A stretch of DNA of 64,000 nucleotides from Verrucomicrobiota bacterium (GCA_023399155.1 JAEWQP010000010.1:248001-312000), one strand, 5' to 3'; positions 25,310 through 37,713 are shown, numbered from the stretch's first letter. The notes: a model not told the origin generated them from the letters alone. Translations and numbers: made by a program.

Positions 25310-28150
25310 ATGATCACCTGTCCCCAAACCCTGCGCCTCCGGCGTATTCAACTGCCCACCGTCGGCAGTCTCCTGTTCTCCCTCTGTCTGAGCATCCCCA
25401 TCCTGGCGCAGGAACAAGCATCCAGCCCGGATGCGACCACCGAATTGAACACGGAAGATGACATGGTCGTCCTGACGCCTTTCGAGGTCACGGCCGACCA
25501 GGACAACGGCTATCAGGCGGTCACCACGCTGGCGGGCGGCCGTATCCAAACCCAACTTAAGGACACTCCGGCGACGATCTCGATCATCACGAAGGAGTTC
25601 ATGGATGACCTCGGCCTGAACAGCACCGTGGACTTCTCGGAGTGGGCCCCCAATGCGGAGACCGCGTATGCGGACGGCGGATTCCTCGACGAATACCGCA
25701 CCAGCACGCGCGGACTGAGCCCGAGCTTTGGATCGAGGAACTACTTCCGCAGCTACTCCAGCGGCGATACCTACAACACCGAGCGCGTCGAGTTCGCGCG
25801 GGGGCCCAACGCCCTCCTCTTTGGCGACGCGAGCATCGGTGGCATCACCACCATCTGGACCAAGCAGGCCCGCCTCAACCGGCGTATCGCGGAAATCAAG
25901 ACAAAGTTCGATTCCTTCGGATCGATGCGTGGCAGCGTCGACTACAACCTGAGCGCGAGCCCAGTCTTCGCGATCCGAGCGAACGCCGTCCTGGCCGTGA
26001 ACGAAAGCTGGCGGGACATCGAGGAATCCGACCTTCGGGCGCTGCATCTGGCGACAACCATCGGGATCACCCGAAACACCCAGCTGCGCGTGGAAGGCGA
26101 GTACTCGGAGAAGTCGGTCAAGGTGCCGTTCTCCCGGATCCTTGACCAGGCCAGCAACTTCCTCCGTCTCACGCCGGAGCAGCGGGAAGCGGCCGCCTGG
26201 AGCGGCCCGCGGTCGAGCGCCTTTCCCACCGGCACCACGCGGTTCACCGACCGGCTCACCGTGATCGAGTCCATGCCGGAACTTGGGGTGCTCAACTGGG
26301 TCAACCGCGGTCGGAGCACCGGTTCGGGCGTGTCGCTCATCCCCGGCGGACGCGCCGACATCGAGGGCTTCCCGACGCTTCCCAGCCGCAAGTTCAATCC
26401 CAATGCCCCAGGGGCCGACCTTTACTACGAGACCACCACCGCATCGATCTATCTCGATCAGCGCGTCGGCGAGGATTTGTTCCTGCAAGTGGCCTACAAC
26501 TACAGTCTGCCGGAAAACGAACGCGATGAGGTGCGCTGGGATGACGCCTACGTCGACGTCAACCGGTTCATTCCGGAAGTCGGAAACCCGGCCGTGAATG
26601 GTCGCGAGAACCCCTACTTCGGGCAGATCTTCAGCGACGAGGAATCGAAGCTCATGCAGACGAAGAACGAACTGCACGAGTACCGCGCCATGGCGGCGTG
26701 GAAGTTCGAGAACTCGTGGACGACCCAGTCGTTTTCCGCCCTCGTCAGCCAACGGACCGACCAGTACGGCGTGGAGCGCTTCCGCCAGGTCCCCCGCGGT
26801 ATCAAGTCAGGCACGGCGGAGAACCCGGTCTATTACAGTTCAAATTCCACGGCGGATCTCATCTACCATCGCCGCTACTGGAACGACCTGAGTGGCGACT
26901 ACCGCGTCCCCGACACCTTCACGAACCGTTTCGGCGAGGTGCTTCCGGTCGAATGGCGTCAGTATGAGGACACCCGCAACGAGACGACCCTCACTGCATT
27001 CCAGATCGCGAACGTCGGCAAGTATTTCGACGGCCGGTTGAGCGTCGTCACGGGGTATCGCTATGACAAATACGACAGGACGGATTCCACCCTTGTCACC
27101 CGCGCTGGCGCGACGTCGCCCGACAATGGCAAGCCGCTCGAGGTGATCCTCGACCCGACCAAGCGCCTGGTGCAGACGGAGTCGTCGCCCTCCGTGGGCG
27201 GGGTATTCTGGCTCTTCAAGGGTCTCGGCCTCTCGGCCAACTATGCCGAGAGCTTCAACCTCGCGACGACCGGTTCTCCGGACCTGTTTGGCCGGCCCAT
27301 CGGACCGTCGAACGCCACCGGCAAGGAGTTCGGTCTCCGGTTCGACCTGTTCGACAGCCGGCTCACCGGTTCGCTTCTCCGTTACGAGAACACCCAGACC
27401 GGCGCCGCGCTCACTCCCAGCGCCGGCGAAGTGCGCGACCGCATCAACGCCATCTGGGCGGCCGTTGACACGACGAGGACCCTCGAGGCGTTTCGCGACG
27501 TCCAGGGCACGGAGGGCAGCGGATGGGAGGCCGAGCTGGTCTACAATCCAATCCGCTCGTGGAAAATGCGGTTTGCGCTGGGCGTCCCGAGGGTGGAGGC
27601 CGTGGACCGGCTTCCAAACCTGAAGGCCTACATTGCCGGGAATCGCGGCCTCTGGGAGGGTAATGGAGGCCTTGCCACCGGCCGGAGTGGGTCGGAAGCG
27701 ACGGTGGCCGGCACGCTTGCCGCCCTCGACCTGTACGTGACCAATAACTACGAGGATGGCATGCGCAACACCGGGGCCTACAAGTGGAACGCCAGTTACT
27801 TCACCTCCTACAAGTTCCTGACCGGTTCCCTGAACGGCTTCAGCATCGGCGCCGGCGCGCGCTACACGGGTGAGCGTTTCGTCGGCCGGACCTCTGCGCC
27901 GGACGCGTCAGGCGTGAATCAATACACGGAGTATTGGAACGAGGATGTGCTCCTCCTGAACGCGATGATGCGCTACGAGTTCAAGCTGAACCGGAGGCCG
28001 GCGTCGGTCCAGGTGAACATCGACAACCTGCTCGACAACGACGACCTCATCTACCGGAACATCAACACATCCGGTGGTGTGACGCGGTTCCACAGCTACA
28101 CTTGGATCACGCCGCGCAGGGTCTCCCTGAGCGCCACGCTCCACTTCTGA
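25310..28150 (+). CDS. TonB-dependent outer-membrane receptor
   Basis: About 946 residues. Start chosen at MITCPQTLR, directly before a signal peptide (VGSLLFSLCLSIPILAQEQ). Then comes the Opitutales-type lead-in VVLTPFEVTADQDNGYQAV, a plug domain (~residues 60-180: DTPATISIITKEFMDDLGL, ERVEFARGPNALLFGDASIG) and a 22-strand-type barrel ending in the aromatic terminus SLSATLHF. These receptors import large ligands with TonB energy, and its place in the locus suggests an oligosaccharide ligand. No SusD partner is present, which is normal outside Bacteroidota. It is divergent from the LacI gene, downstream of palindrome 4, and likely leads an operon with the next two genes. Confidence 0.93.
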   Translation: MITCPQTLRLRRIQLPTVGSLLFSLCLSIPILAQEQASSPDATTELNTEDDMVVLTPFEVTADQDNGYQAVTTLAGGRIQTQLKDTPATISIITKEFMDDLGLNSTVDFSEWAPNAETAYADGGFLDEYRTSTRGLSPSFGSRNYFRSYSSGDTYNTERVEFARGPNALLFGDASIGGITTIWTKQARLNRRIAEIKTKFDSFGSMRGSVDYNLSASPVFAIRANAVLAVNESWRDIEESDLRALHLATTIGITRNTQLRVEGEYSEKSVKVPFSRILDQASNFLRLTPEQREAAAWSGPRSSAFPTGTTRFTDRLTVIESMPELGVLNWVNRGRSTGSGVSLIPGGRADIEGFPTLPSRKFNPNAPGADLYYETTTASIYLDQRVGEDLFLQVAYNYSLPENERDEVRWDDAYVDVNRFIPEVGNPAVNGRENPYFGQIFSDEESKLMQTKNELHEYRAMAAWKFENSWTTQSFSALVSQRTDQYGVERFRQVPRGIKSGTAENPVYYSSNSTADLIYHRRYWNDLSGDYRVPDTFTNRFGEVLPVEWRQYEDTRNETTLTAFQIANVGKYFDGRLSVVTGYRYDKYDRTDSTLVTRAGATSPDNGKPLEVILDPTKRLVQTESSPSVGGVFWLFKGLGLSANYAESFNLATTGSPDLFGRPIGPSNATGKEFGLRFDLFDSRLTGSLLRYENTQTGAALTPSAGEVRDRINAIWAAVDTTRTLEAFRDVQGTEGSGWEAELVYNPIRSWKMRFALGVPRVEAVDRLPNLKAYIAGNRGLWEGNGGLATGRSGSEATVAGTLAALDLYVTNNYEDGMRNTGAYKWNASYFTSYKFLTGSLNGFSIGAGARYTGERFVGRTSAPDASGVNQYTEYWNEDVLLLNAMMRYEFKLNRRPASVQVNIDNLLDNDDLIYRNINTSGGVTRFHSYTWITPRRVSLSATLHF

Positions 28151-28203
28151 TCGACGATGACGCCGCGCCGGATCATGCTCTGTATCAATATTCCTGTGGC
28201 ATC

Positions 28204-29604
28204 ATGAACCGGCGCGGCTTTATTTCCAGGGTGTCCGCGGCGCTGGCGGCACCCTCGTTGGTCTCCGTCCTGGCGGGCACCTCCGCGGTGCCGGCGGGTC
28301 GCCGGCCCTGCATTCTGCTGCGGGGCTCGTGGCAGAGCGTCAACATCGGCGACATCGGGCACACGCCCGGCGCCCTCGAGGTGATCGCGCGCCATCTGCC
28401 GGAGGCCTCGGTGATCCTGTGGCCGGGCTGGCCCGGGGGGCTCGAGCGCGGCTCGCGCGAGCTTCTGCAGCGCTCGTTCCCGAACGTGCGCATCATCGAG
28501 GGGATCATGGGCCCGGACAACAAACCGGTGCCGCCGCTTGATGAAGCGGGTCGCCCGGTCTGGCCCGGCCTCGCTGCCGCGTGGGAAGAGGCGGACATCA
28601 TGATCCATGGATCCGGTTCGGGGTTCGCCGCCCGGAATCAGCTCGATGCATGGCACCGGGCGACCGGCAAACCCTATGGCGCCCTTGGCGTGAGCATGGA
28701 TCCGATATCGGGCTTCGGAGAAGGCCGTGATCCCGAGGGCGGAACGCTCGTCGAACTTTGGAATAGGATCGAGAAACTGCCGCGCACGCATCTCGACACG
28801 GACACGCGCCGGATCATCGACGGCGCGGCGTTCCTGTTCACCCGGGATACGATCACTCGCGACTACCTTCGCCTGCAGGGGGTGCGCACGCCGATCCTCG
28901 AGTTCGGGCCCGACAGTCAGTTCGGGATGACACTGCGCGACGAGGCACGAGGCGACGCGTTCCGTCAGGCCCACGGCCTTGTATCCGGAAAATACATCTG
29001 CGTCATTCCCCGTCTGCGCTACACGCCCTACTACGAGATCTACAACCGCCCGCGCGATCACACCGACGGGATGCGCGACGCGCTGAACACGCAGGCGGTC
29101 GAGGTCGACCATGCCAAGATTCGCGAGATGATCGTCGCTTACGTCCGCAAGACGGGCCATCGCGTCATGACCTGCCCGGAGATGACCTATCAGGCGAAAC
29201 TCGCGAAATGGGCGGTGATCGATCCGTTGCCCGAGGACGTGCGTGAACACGTGGTCTGGCGCGACGAGTACTGGCTGCCCGACGAGGCCGCTTCCATCTA
29301 TGCCCACGCCCAGGCGGTGGTCAGCCTGGATTGCCACTCGCCCATCATCGCCGTGGCCAACGGGACGCCGGGCATCTATGTGCGGCAGCCCACCGACACC
29401 TGCAAGGGCCAGATGTACCGGGATCTCGGGCTTGATGAGTGGTTCTTCGAGATCGAGGAGACGACGGGCGCCGATCTCTGGGCGCGCCTGGAGAAGATCC
29501 TGCGTGATCCGGCCGGCGCGCGACGACAGGCGGATGCCGCCATGGCGCGCGTGCGAAAGCACCAGGCGCGGATGGCTGCGGCCTTGGGCGAAGCTGTTTC
29601 CTGA
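28204..29604 (+). CDS. Polysaccharide pyruvyl transferase-family protein with Tat signal
   Basis: About 466 residues, 53 bp after the TonB receptor gene. The N-terminus MNRRGFISRVSAALAAP has the twin-arginine export pattern (RRxFI, then a hydrophobic stretch). The body matches the polysaccharide pyruvyl transferase fold: NIGDIGHTPGALEVI, EEADIMIHGSGSGFA, KYICVIPRLRYTPY, AQAVVSLDCHSPIIAVANGTPGIYV. Family members usually transfer pyruvate from phosphoenolpyruvate onto cell-surface glycans inside the cell, so a Tat-exported copy inside a degradative locus is odd. A different reaction on the same fold is plausible. Probably cotranscribed with the GH105-like gene 15 bp downstream. Confidence 0.8.
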   Translation: MNRRGFISRVSAALAAPSLVSVLAGTSAVPAGRRPCILLRGSWQSVNIGDIGHTPGALEVIARHLPEASVILWPGWPGGLERGSRELLQRSFPNVRIIEGIMGPDNKPVPPLDEAGRPVWPGLAAAWEEADIMIHGSGSGFAARNQLDAWHRATGKPYGALGVSMDPISGFGEGRDPEGGTLVELWNRIEKLPRTHLDTDTRRIIDGAAFLFTRDTITRDYLRLQGVRTPILEFGPDSQFGMTLRDEARGDAFRQAHGLVSGKYICVIPRLRYTPYYEIYNRPRDHTDGMRDALNTQAVEVDHAKIREMIVAYVRKTGHRVMTCPEMTYQAKLAKWAVIDPLPEDVREHVVWRDEYWLPDEAASIYAHAQAVVSLDCHSPIIAVANGTPGIYVRQPTDTCKGQMYRDLGLDEWFFEIEETTGADLWARLEKILRDPAGARRQADAAMARVRKHQARMAAALGEAVS

Positions 29605-29619
29605 TCCGCGCGCGCGAAA

Positions 29620-30987
29620 ATGTCCCATCGCTCTCGTCCGATCGCCTCCATCCTGGGCCTGGTCGGCGCCCTGATCCTCGCCGCGGATGTCGAAGGCTCG
29701 GCCGGCGATGCATTACCGGCGCAGGCCGACATCCTCAGCGCGATGGAACACGTCGCCGACCGGCAGCTCTCGCATCCCATTGGGTTTGACGTGTTCTCGC
29801 TCGATCCGGCGGCGCGCTGGGAGATCACGCGGGTCGGATGGGACGGCACGATCCTCAGCCGCCGACCTTGCCAGCCGCGGCCGGAGCCGAAGGATGTGCC
29901 CGAGGCCTGGCGTGAGCTCATCCGCTTGGAGCGCGACGATGTGAGCTGGGTTGAGATGCCGCCGCGTGCCCAGGCTGCCTGGCTCGAGGAGACAGGGCTT
30001 CCGCCCACGGCGGTTGCGCGTATTCAGATGCTGGATGGATCAACGCGGGGCTGGGAGATGGGCGTGCTCTACCACGGGCTGCTTGAGTTGGACAAACTGT
30101 CCGCCCGGCCTGTCTATCGAGCCGCGCTCCGGCACCTCGCCGAAGCCAACGAGTGGCGGCTGGGTGGACGCACCTATCACGCCGACGATCACGTCGTCGG
30201 GTACCTCTACGTCAGCGCTTTCGAGCAGGACCGCCAGCCGGCGCAGATCGCCGGCGTGCAATCGCGGTTCGACTGGATCATGCGGCATGCGCCCGACCAG
30301 CCGATGTCGATCCGCGAGGGACAGCAGCGCTGGACGTGGTGCGACGCGCTTTTCATGGCACCGCCGGTGTGGGCGCGCCTGAGCCGGGTGCTGGACGATC
30401 GCGCCTATCTCGATTTCATGGATACCGAATGGTGGGCGGTGACAGAGCATCTCTACTCACCTGCCGATCGGCTGTTCTTTCGGGATGCCACGTTCCTCGA
30501 ACGTCGTGAGGCGAATGGTGCCAGGGTCTTCTGGTCCAGGGGCAATGGGTGGGTTCTGGCGGCGCTGGCGCGGGTGATCGACGAACTGCCTGCGGACTAC
30601 ACCTCGCGCGGCAGGTACCTGGCGCTCTATCGGGACATGGCGGCGCGAGTCGCTGAGCTGCAGCCGGCGGACGGGCTGTGGCGTTCCAGCCTCCTCGATC
30701 CCGACGGGTATCCCGAGCCGGAGGTCAGCGGCTCGGCGTTTTTCTGTTTCGCGTTGGCCTGGGGCGTGAATCGCGGGCATCTCGACGCGTCGCTGTTCCG
30801 AACCCGGGTACTCGCGGCGTGGCGCGCCTTGCAGGCGCTCGTGGAGGACGACGGGCATCTCGGGTTCATCCAGCAGCCGAGTGCCGCGCCGGGCACAGCC
30901 GGAGCGAACTCGACCGCGCCGTATGGCGTCGGCGCCTTCCTGCTCGCCGGCGCCGAGGTCTACCGCCTGGGTTCCGGCGCAGACTGA
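29620..30987 (+). CDS. GH105/GH88-like unsaturated uronyl hydrolase
   Basis: A 455-residue exported protein (signal: IASILGLVGALILAADVEGS). The (alpha/alpha)6 barrel motifs of unsaturated rhamnogalacturonyl/glucuronyl hydrolases are present: RWTWCDALFMAPPVW with catalytic Asp242, FWSRGNGWVLAALARV, and GYPEPEVSGSAFFCFALAWG. These enzymes remove 4,5-unsaturated uronic acids from the ends of oligosaccharides made by lyases, fitting the heparinase-like lyase of the other arm. It is 15 bp downstream of the pyruvyl transferase-like gene. Whether the linked sugar is rhamnose, glucuronate or another cannot be seen. Confidence 0.87.
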   Translation: MSHRSRPIASILGLVGALILAADVEGSAGDALPAQADILSAMEHVADRQLSHPIGFDVFSLDPAARWEITRVGWDGTILSRRPCQPRPEPKDVPEAWRELIRLERDDVSWVEMPPRAQAAWLEETGLPPTAVARIQMLDGSTRGWEMGVLYHGLLELDKLSARPVYRAALRHLAEANEWRLGGRTYHADDHVVGYLYVSAFEQDRQPAQIAGVQSRFDWIMRHAPDQPMSIREGQQRWTWCDALFMAPPVWARLSRVLDDRAYLDFMDTEWWAVTEHLYSPADRLFFRDATFLERREANGARVFWSRGNGWVLAALARVIDELPADYTSRGRYLALYRDMAARVAELQPADGLWRSSLLDPDGYPEPEVSGSAFFCFALAWGVNRGHLDASLFRTRVLAAWRALQALVEDDGHLGFIQQPSAAPGTAGANSTAPYGVGAFLLAGAEVYRLGSGAD

Positions 30988-31438
30988 ATTCCCAGGTGGC
31001 CGCAGTGCGCGCAGAACGGCCAGTCCGATTCCCGGGCCGGCCCGTCGTCGCAAGACCTTTCGCGAGCTCCGAGTCATCGCAGGCGAGCGGGGAAAAGATT
31101 GAGGGAAATCTGCCGGACCCGCACAGCCTCCATGGCGTCAAGTCGTGGGGGAGTGTCCCGCGGCGCGCGGCGCGACTCGGGTGTCCTTGGTTGCCCCGGG
31201 GTCGCTCACGCCACGCAGACGAGCACCTGGCGGCTCCTGTCCGCACGGGCCGGCCGGAATCCGCTTCCGCTGCACCGCAAGTTGGTCTATCGAGACGCCC
31301 GACCTCAGCCATGCCCGGCCTCCGCTGGCCGGTTCGCAGCTTCGCGGATCCCCCTTTTCGCGCGGCCCCCCGCACGCGAGCCCTGACGGCTGCCCGTGCA
31401 CGGCTATTCCTCTCCCTCTCAAACCCCACGGAAACACC
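30988..31438 (+). other. Upstream region of carB, no feature recognised
   Basis: About 450 bases between the end of the carbohydrate locus and carB. The carB frame stays open through much of it, but without coding character. I see no riboswitch, attenuator hairpin or small gene that I can support. Confidence 0.4.
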
Positions 31439-34642
<3,204 letters not shown>

Positions 34643-34764
34643 TCGCCCAGCCGTGTGGTCGCGGGCCGTGCGCGACCACGCGCTGCCCGACGCGCCAAGC
34701 AGTCATCCGGGGGGCCGGTTGTCGCGGCGCGCCAGGGCTGCTTATCCCCATGGCCAAGAACAAG

Positions 34765-34794
34765 AAACGCCGGCTTCGGAAGAAGTCGGCGTTT
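34765..34794. terminator. Bidirectional intrinsic terminator between carB and tRNA-Asp
   Basis: A 13-bp stem (AAACGCCGGCTTC paired with GAAGTCGGCGTTT, one G-T mismatch or wobble) around a GGAA loop, with T-rich sequence on both sides. It can end carB transcription on the plus strand and tRNA-Asp transcription on the minus strand. Confidence 0.85.
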
Positions 34795-34804
34795 TATCTA
34801 AAAA

Positions 34805-34881
34805 TGGCGGGATGGACGGGACTCGAACCCGCGGCCTTCTGCGTGACAGGCAGACGCTCTAACCAGCTGAGCTACCACCCC
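34805..34881 (-). tRNA. tRNA-Asp (anticodon GTC)
   Basis: A 77-base cloverleaf on the minus strand, starting GGGGTGGTAGCTCAG, with anticodon loop CTGTCAC (anticodon GTC), T-arm GGGTTCGAGTCCC, acceptor CCATCCC, discriminator G and an encoded CCA. The strong hairpin at 34765-34794 ends the transcript. Confidence 0.97.
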
Positions 34882-35011
34882 GTGAGGTGAGAAGCGGCGA
34901 AGAAAAGGTGCGGGGGTGGGGTTCGTCAAGCGCCTATTCGGAAGAAATGCACGGTGCCGGGGCTTCGCTGGAATCGACTTCCAGCTTTGACTCCTCAGCG
35001 TCGATGATAAC

Positions 35012-35671
35012 GTGTTTCGCCTCATGAGCCGTTTCCCGAAAGCCACGCGAGCCCTGGGCCTGCTGGGCATGCTCCTGCCGGGAGGGAGCGGTTCGCTCGT
35101 CGCCCAGGAGACGGAGACGATGTTCGGCCCGCCGGCCCCCGTTCAGGCTCCGGCAGCCCAGCCCGGTGATCAGGACCTGAATGCGCTTCAGCTGAGCGGC
35201 ATCTCCACGCTCGGCGGGCAAAGCATGTTCAACTTCGTCGACACTCGAAACAACCGCACCTTCTGGATCGCGCACAATGGGACGGTGAACGGATTTTCGA
35301 TCGTCTCCTACGACGCCAAGGCCGACACGGTCGTGATCGCGCGGGAGGGCCGTCAGCGCGCCGTGTCCCTGCGGCAGGCACAGATCGCAGCCCTGCCGGC
35401 TCAGGGTCAGCCCCAGCCTCAGGTCGCCGCCGCCGCCCCGACCCCGAATCCCGCCGCTCCGGCCGTGATCCATACGCCGGACGGTGGTGAGATCGTGAAT
35501 CCCACCACGCCCCAGGAGATCGCCCAGGCCGAGACCGAGGCGCGTATGATGGTCAGCGACCTGCTGGAAATCTCCATGCAGGAGCGCGCGCGGCAGAAGG
35601 CGCTGCGCGAGGCGAAACGCCAGCAGCAACAACAACAGCATCCACCCGGCGCGCCGGCTCCGGCGCAGTAG
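35012..35671 (+). CDS. Exported protein of unknown function, Gln/Pro/Ala-rich tail
   Basis: A 219-residue protein with an export-type N-terminus (ALGLLGMLLPGGSGSLVAQE). The middle has one small beta-rich module (RTFWIAHNGTVNGFSIVSYD ... VVIAREGRQRAVSLRQAQI, ~residues 90-130), followed by a long Ala/Pro/Gln-rich linker and a charged helical end with runs of Gln (RQQQQQQHP). I do not recognise a family; the small module vaguely recalls pilus or secretion accessory proteins. The neighbour 88 bp downstream is another envelope protein and could share its role. A Met five codons in (35024) is also possible. Confidence 0.65.
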   Translation: MFRLMSRFPKATRALGLLGMLLPGGSGSLVAQETETMFGPPAPVQAPAAQPGDQDLNALQLSGISTLGGQSMFNFVDTRNNRTFWIAHNGTVNGFSIVSYDAKADTVVIAREGRQRAVSLRQAQIAALPAQGQPQPQVAAAAPTPNPAAPAVIHTPDGGEIVNPTTPQEIAQAETEARMMVSDLLEISMQERARQKALREAKRQQQQQQHPPGAPAPAQ

Positions 35672-35758
35672 CCGTAGCGGGCGACGTCGGCCGACGCCAA
35701 ACCCGGCGACGTTTGTCGCTGACAGCCCGTGCGCATCCGCTAGTGGTGCGGGGCGCGC

Positions 35759-36775
35759 ATGAACCCCGCCCCGGAACCCGGCTCGCCGCCGGCGCCCCGC
35801 CCCTGGCGCCGCTTTCGCAAGGATACGCTCGCCTACGCCCTGCTCGCCCAGGCCGTGGTCCTGCTCGGTGCCGTCTATATCACGGTGATCCAGCCGCTGC
35901 TGCGCTCCGATCCGGAGTTCACGGCAGCACCGCGTATCCAGCTTCCCCAGCGCGAGCTCGAGCACCGCGCGGCGGTGGCGGAGTGGCAGCAGCTCTCCGG
36001 TGGTGTGCCCCCGCTCGAGAAACTCGTCACCAGCGCGCTGCTGCCGCCGGAACTGCCCGCGCTGCCGGCCGTGCCGCGCACCGAGTTCGAGATGGCCGAG
36101 CCGGCGGACGTCCTCACGCGCGACGCGCAGTCCCTGCTCGCGCAGTCCGGGCTCGGCGGCGCCATGGGCGGACTCAAGAGCGTCGCCTCGACCGCCGCCT
36201 TCTTCGGCGTGGAAGCCCAGGGCACCCGCATCGTGGCGATCGTGAACACCTCGGTATCCGTGAGAAACAAGGCGCAGCGCCGCGGCGTGCCGTGGACGCG
36301 GATCCAGGACGAGGTGGGGCGCGTGATCGACGGCCTCGACGGTGGCACGCTGTTCGCGGTGGTGCAGTTCAGCCAGGGCGTGCGGGTGTTTCCGGAGACG
36401 CTCGCACCGGCCACGGCGGCCAATCGCGAGGCGTTGCGCACCTGGGTGCGCGACAACCTGCGCGGAAATCCACCGGTCGACGCGGGCGCCGCGCGCTTCG
36501 GGCACGAGGCCGCCTTCGAGGCGGCCCTGGCGCTGGACCCGGATGTGGTTTTTCTCGTCACCGACGGCGTGCTCGACCGGCGTGAGGTCAGGGACGGACG
36601 CGTCGCGTACCCGGAAATCTCCTACGGCGAACTCCTGTCGTCACTGCGCGACGCCCGGCGCGGCGCGCGCGGCCGCCTGCAGGTGCACGTGATCGGCTTC
36701 GAGATGAAAAAGGCGGATGCGGCGGGGATGCGGCAACTCGCGGAGGAATTCGGCGGCCAGGTGCGCGAGTTTTGA
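35759..36775 (+). CDS. Membrane-anchored VWA-like protein with degenerate metal site
   Basis: A 338-residue protein with one N-terminal membrane helix (LAYALLAQAVVLLGAVYITVI) and an outer domain resembling von Willebrand factor A: first strand RIVAIVNTSVSVRN (residues 158-170), GGTLFAVVQFSQGVRVFPE, ALALDPDVVFLVTDGVLDRR, LQVHVIGFEMK. The metal-binding DxSxS motif is replaced by N163-T-S-V-S, so cation binding at the MIDAS is doubtful, though the later TDG is kept. Known VWA proteins mediate protein contacts; the partner is unknown. It follows the previous exported protein by 88 bp and may be cotranscribed. Confidence 0.72.
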   Translation: MNPAPEPGSPPAPRPWRRFRKDTLAYALLAQAVVLLGAVYITVIQPLLRSDPEFTAAPRIQLPQRELEHRAAVAEWQQLSGGVPPLEKLVTSALLPPELPALPAVPRTEFEMAEPADVLTRDAQSLLAQSGLGGAMGGLKSVASTAAFFGVEAQGTRIVAIVNTSVSVRNKAQRRGVPWTRIQDEVGRVIDGLDGGTLFAVVQFSQGVRVFPETLAPATAANREALRTWVRDNLRGNPPVDAGAARFGHEAAFEAALALDPDVVFLVTDGVLDRREVRDGRVAYPEISYGELLSSLRDARRGARGRLQVHVIGFEMKKADAAGMRQLAEEFGGQVREF

Positions 36776-37089
36776 CGAATGACGAGCGGCGAAGGGCGAG
36801 TGGCGAATGATGAGTGACGAGTGTGGAGGAACCGCAGAGCTGCGCTCAGACGTGCGGCGGCGCGTGCGTGCCGGGTACTGTTCTGGGTTCCTCCGATTAC
36901 CGGTCGATTGCTGTCCTACGCCGTCGACCTTCGAGGGCGGAGTTCCCGCTCCGCTAGTCGAGAAAGAGAAAGAGAACGATTCCGGTCCTGGCGGCATTCT
37001 ACATTCACCATTCTGCCTTCTGCATTCGCGCCCGGCGCGCCCGGCGTGCCCGGCGCGACGGCGCGGAGGCGCCGAGGCCCAGCTCCATT
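36776..37089. repeat. Intergenic stretch of short degenerate repeats
   Basis: Begins directly after the VWA-like gene with repeated GAATGA/GAGTGACGAGT-like words and later holds CATTCTACATTCACCATTCT-like words. At 36959-36983 it has GAGAAAGAGAAAGAGAACGA, the reverse complement of the pyrimidine tract in the 200-bp repeats at 58 kb. No gene seen. Confidence 0.55.
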
Positions 37090-37141
37090 TCAGAGGCTGG
37101 TCGATCCTGTTGCACCAGACCGCGGGTCTGAGAACACGCCC
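37085..37141. repeat. Dispersed palindromic repeat, copy 1
   Basis: A ~57-bp sequence (CCATTTCAGAGGCTGGTCGA ... AACACGCCC) that recurs inverted at 54738-54794 with only a few differences. Its centre is a hairpin, CAGACC-GCG-GGTCTG (37116-37130). In copy 2 the three loop bases differ while the arms are unchanged, which suggests the palindrome is the conserved feature. It overlaps the 3' end of the gene at 37090-37713. Confidence 0.75.
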
Positions 37142-37713
37142 GGGCCGTTTTTGATCCTGTCACGCAGTGCTGCAGCCTCGGCCAGGGCCGCCTGCCAGAC
37201 GCGTCGCTCGCCGGCGATGCCGTGGGCATCAAGGGCGGATGCGGTTGTCTCGAGTGAGGGCTCCTGCACCGTGTGGCGCGGGTCGGGCGGGAGTTCGGGG
37301 CGGACGACGCGGGCGAGGTGCCAGCACGCCCAGGCGCGCGCGCTGCGCTGGGCCTGGCGGTGGCCGCGCACGCGATCGGCGAGATGCTGGTAGTGGACGC
37401 GCGGATTCCCGAGGAAGACGCCTGGCGGCGTCGCGGCGATCATCCACGCCAGCGCCGCGTAGGGCAGGGGATGCTCGGCGAGCACAGGTTCATCGCCATG
37501 CAGGTCGGCAAGCAACGCGCGGTCGGCGGCGAGCATGCCTCGCGCAGCCAGCCCGCGTTGCCAGAGGTAGTGGGCGTATTCGAGACAACGCTGGTAGAAG
37601 ACCTCACCCCGGTCGTCCCCAAGCTCATGCAGGATCCTGAAGTCGAGCGTGATGTCGGGGGACAGGCGCGGGAGGTGCGGGCAGGGCGGCAGCTGCGGGT
37701 CGGGCGCGCTCAC
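37090..37713 (-). CDS. Conserved-looking protein of unknown function
   Basis: About 207 residues from a GTG start (37713); an ATG at 37809 would overlap the divergent acyltransferase gene and adds unlikely sequence. The core is helical (DITLDFRILHELGDDRGEVF, YQRCLEYAHYLWQRGL, AARGMLAADRALLADL, PYAALAWMIAATPPGVFLGN), with conserved-looking His and Trp residues. I recognise no family. The last ~16 residues and the stop codon (FSDPRSGATGSTSL) are encoded by the dispersed repeat at 37085-37141, so the original 3' end has been replaced or extended. Confidence 0.62.
   Translation of the reverse strand: MSAPDPQLPPCPHLPRLSPDITLDFRILHELGDDRGEVFYQRCLEYAHYLWQRGLAARGMLAADRALLADLHGDEPVLAEHPLPYAALAWMIAATPPGVFLGNPRVHYQHLADRVRGHRQAQRSARAWACWHLARVVRPELPPDPRHTVQEPSLETTASALDAHGIAGERRVWQAALAEAAALRDRIKNGPGVFSDPRSGATGSTSL

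Noticed and set aside
36841..37133. Small genes in the gap after the VWA-like gene
   Set aside because: The open frames follow short degenerate repeats and have no coding character.
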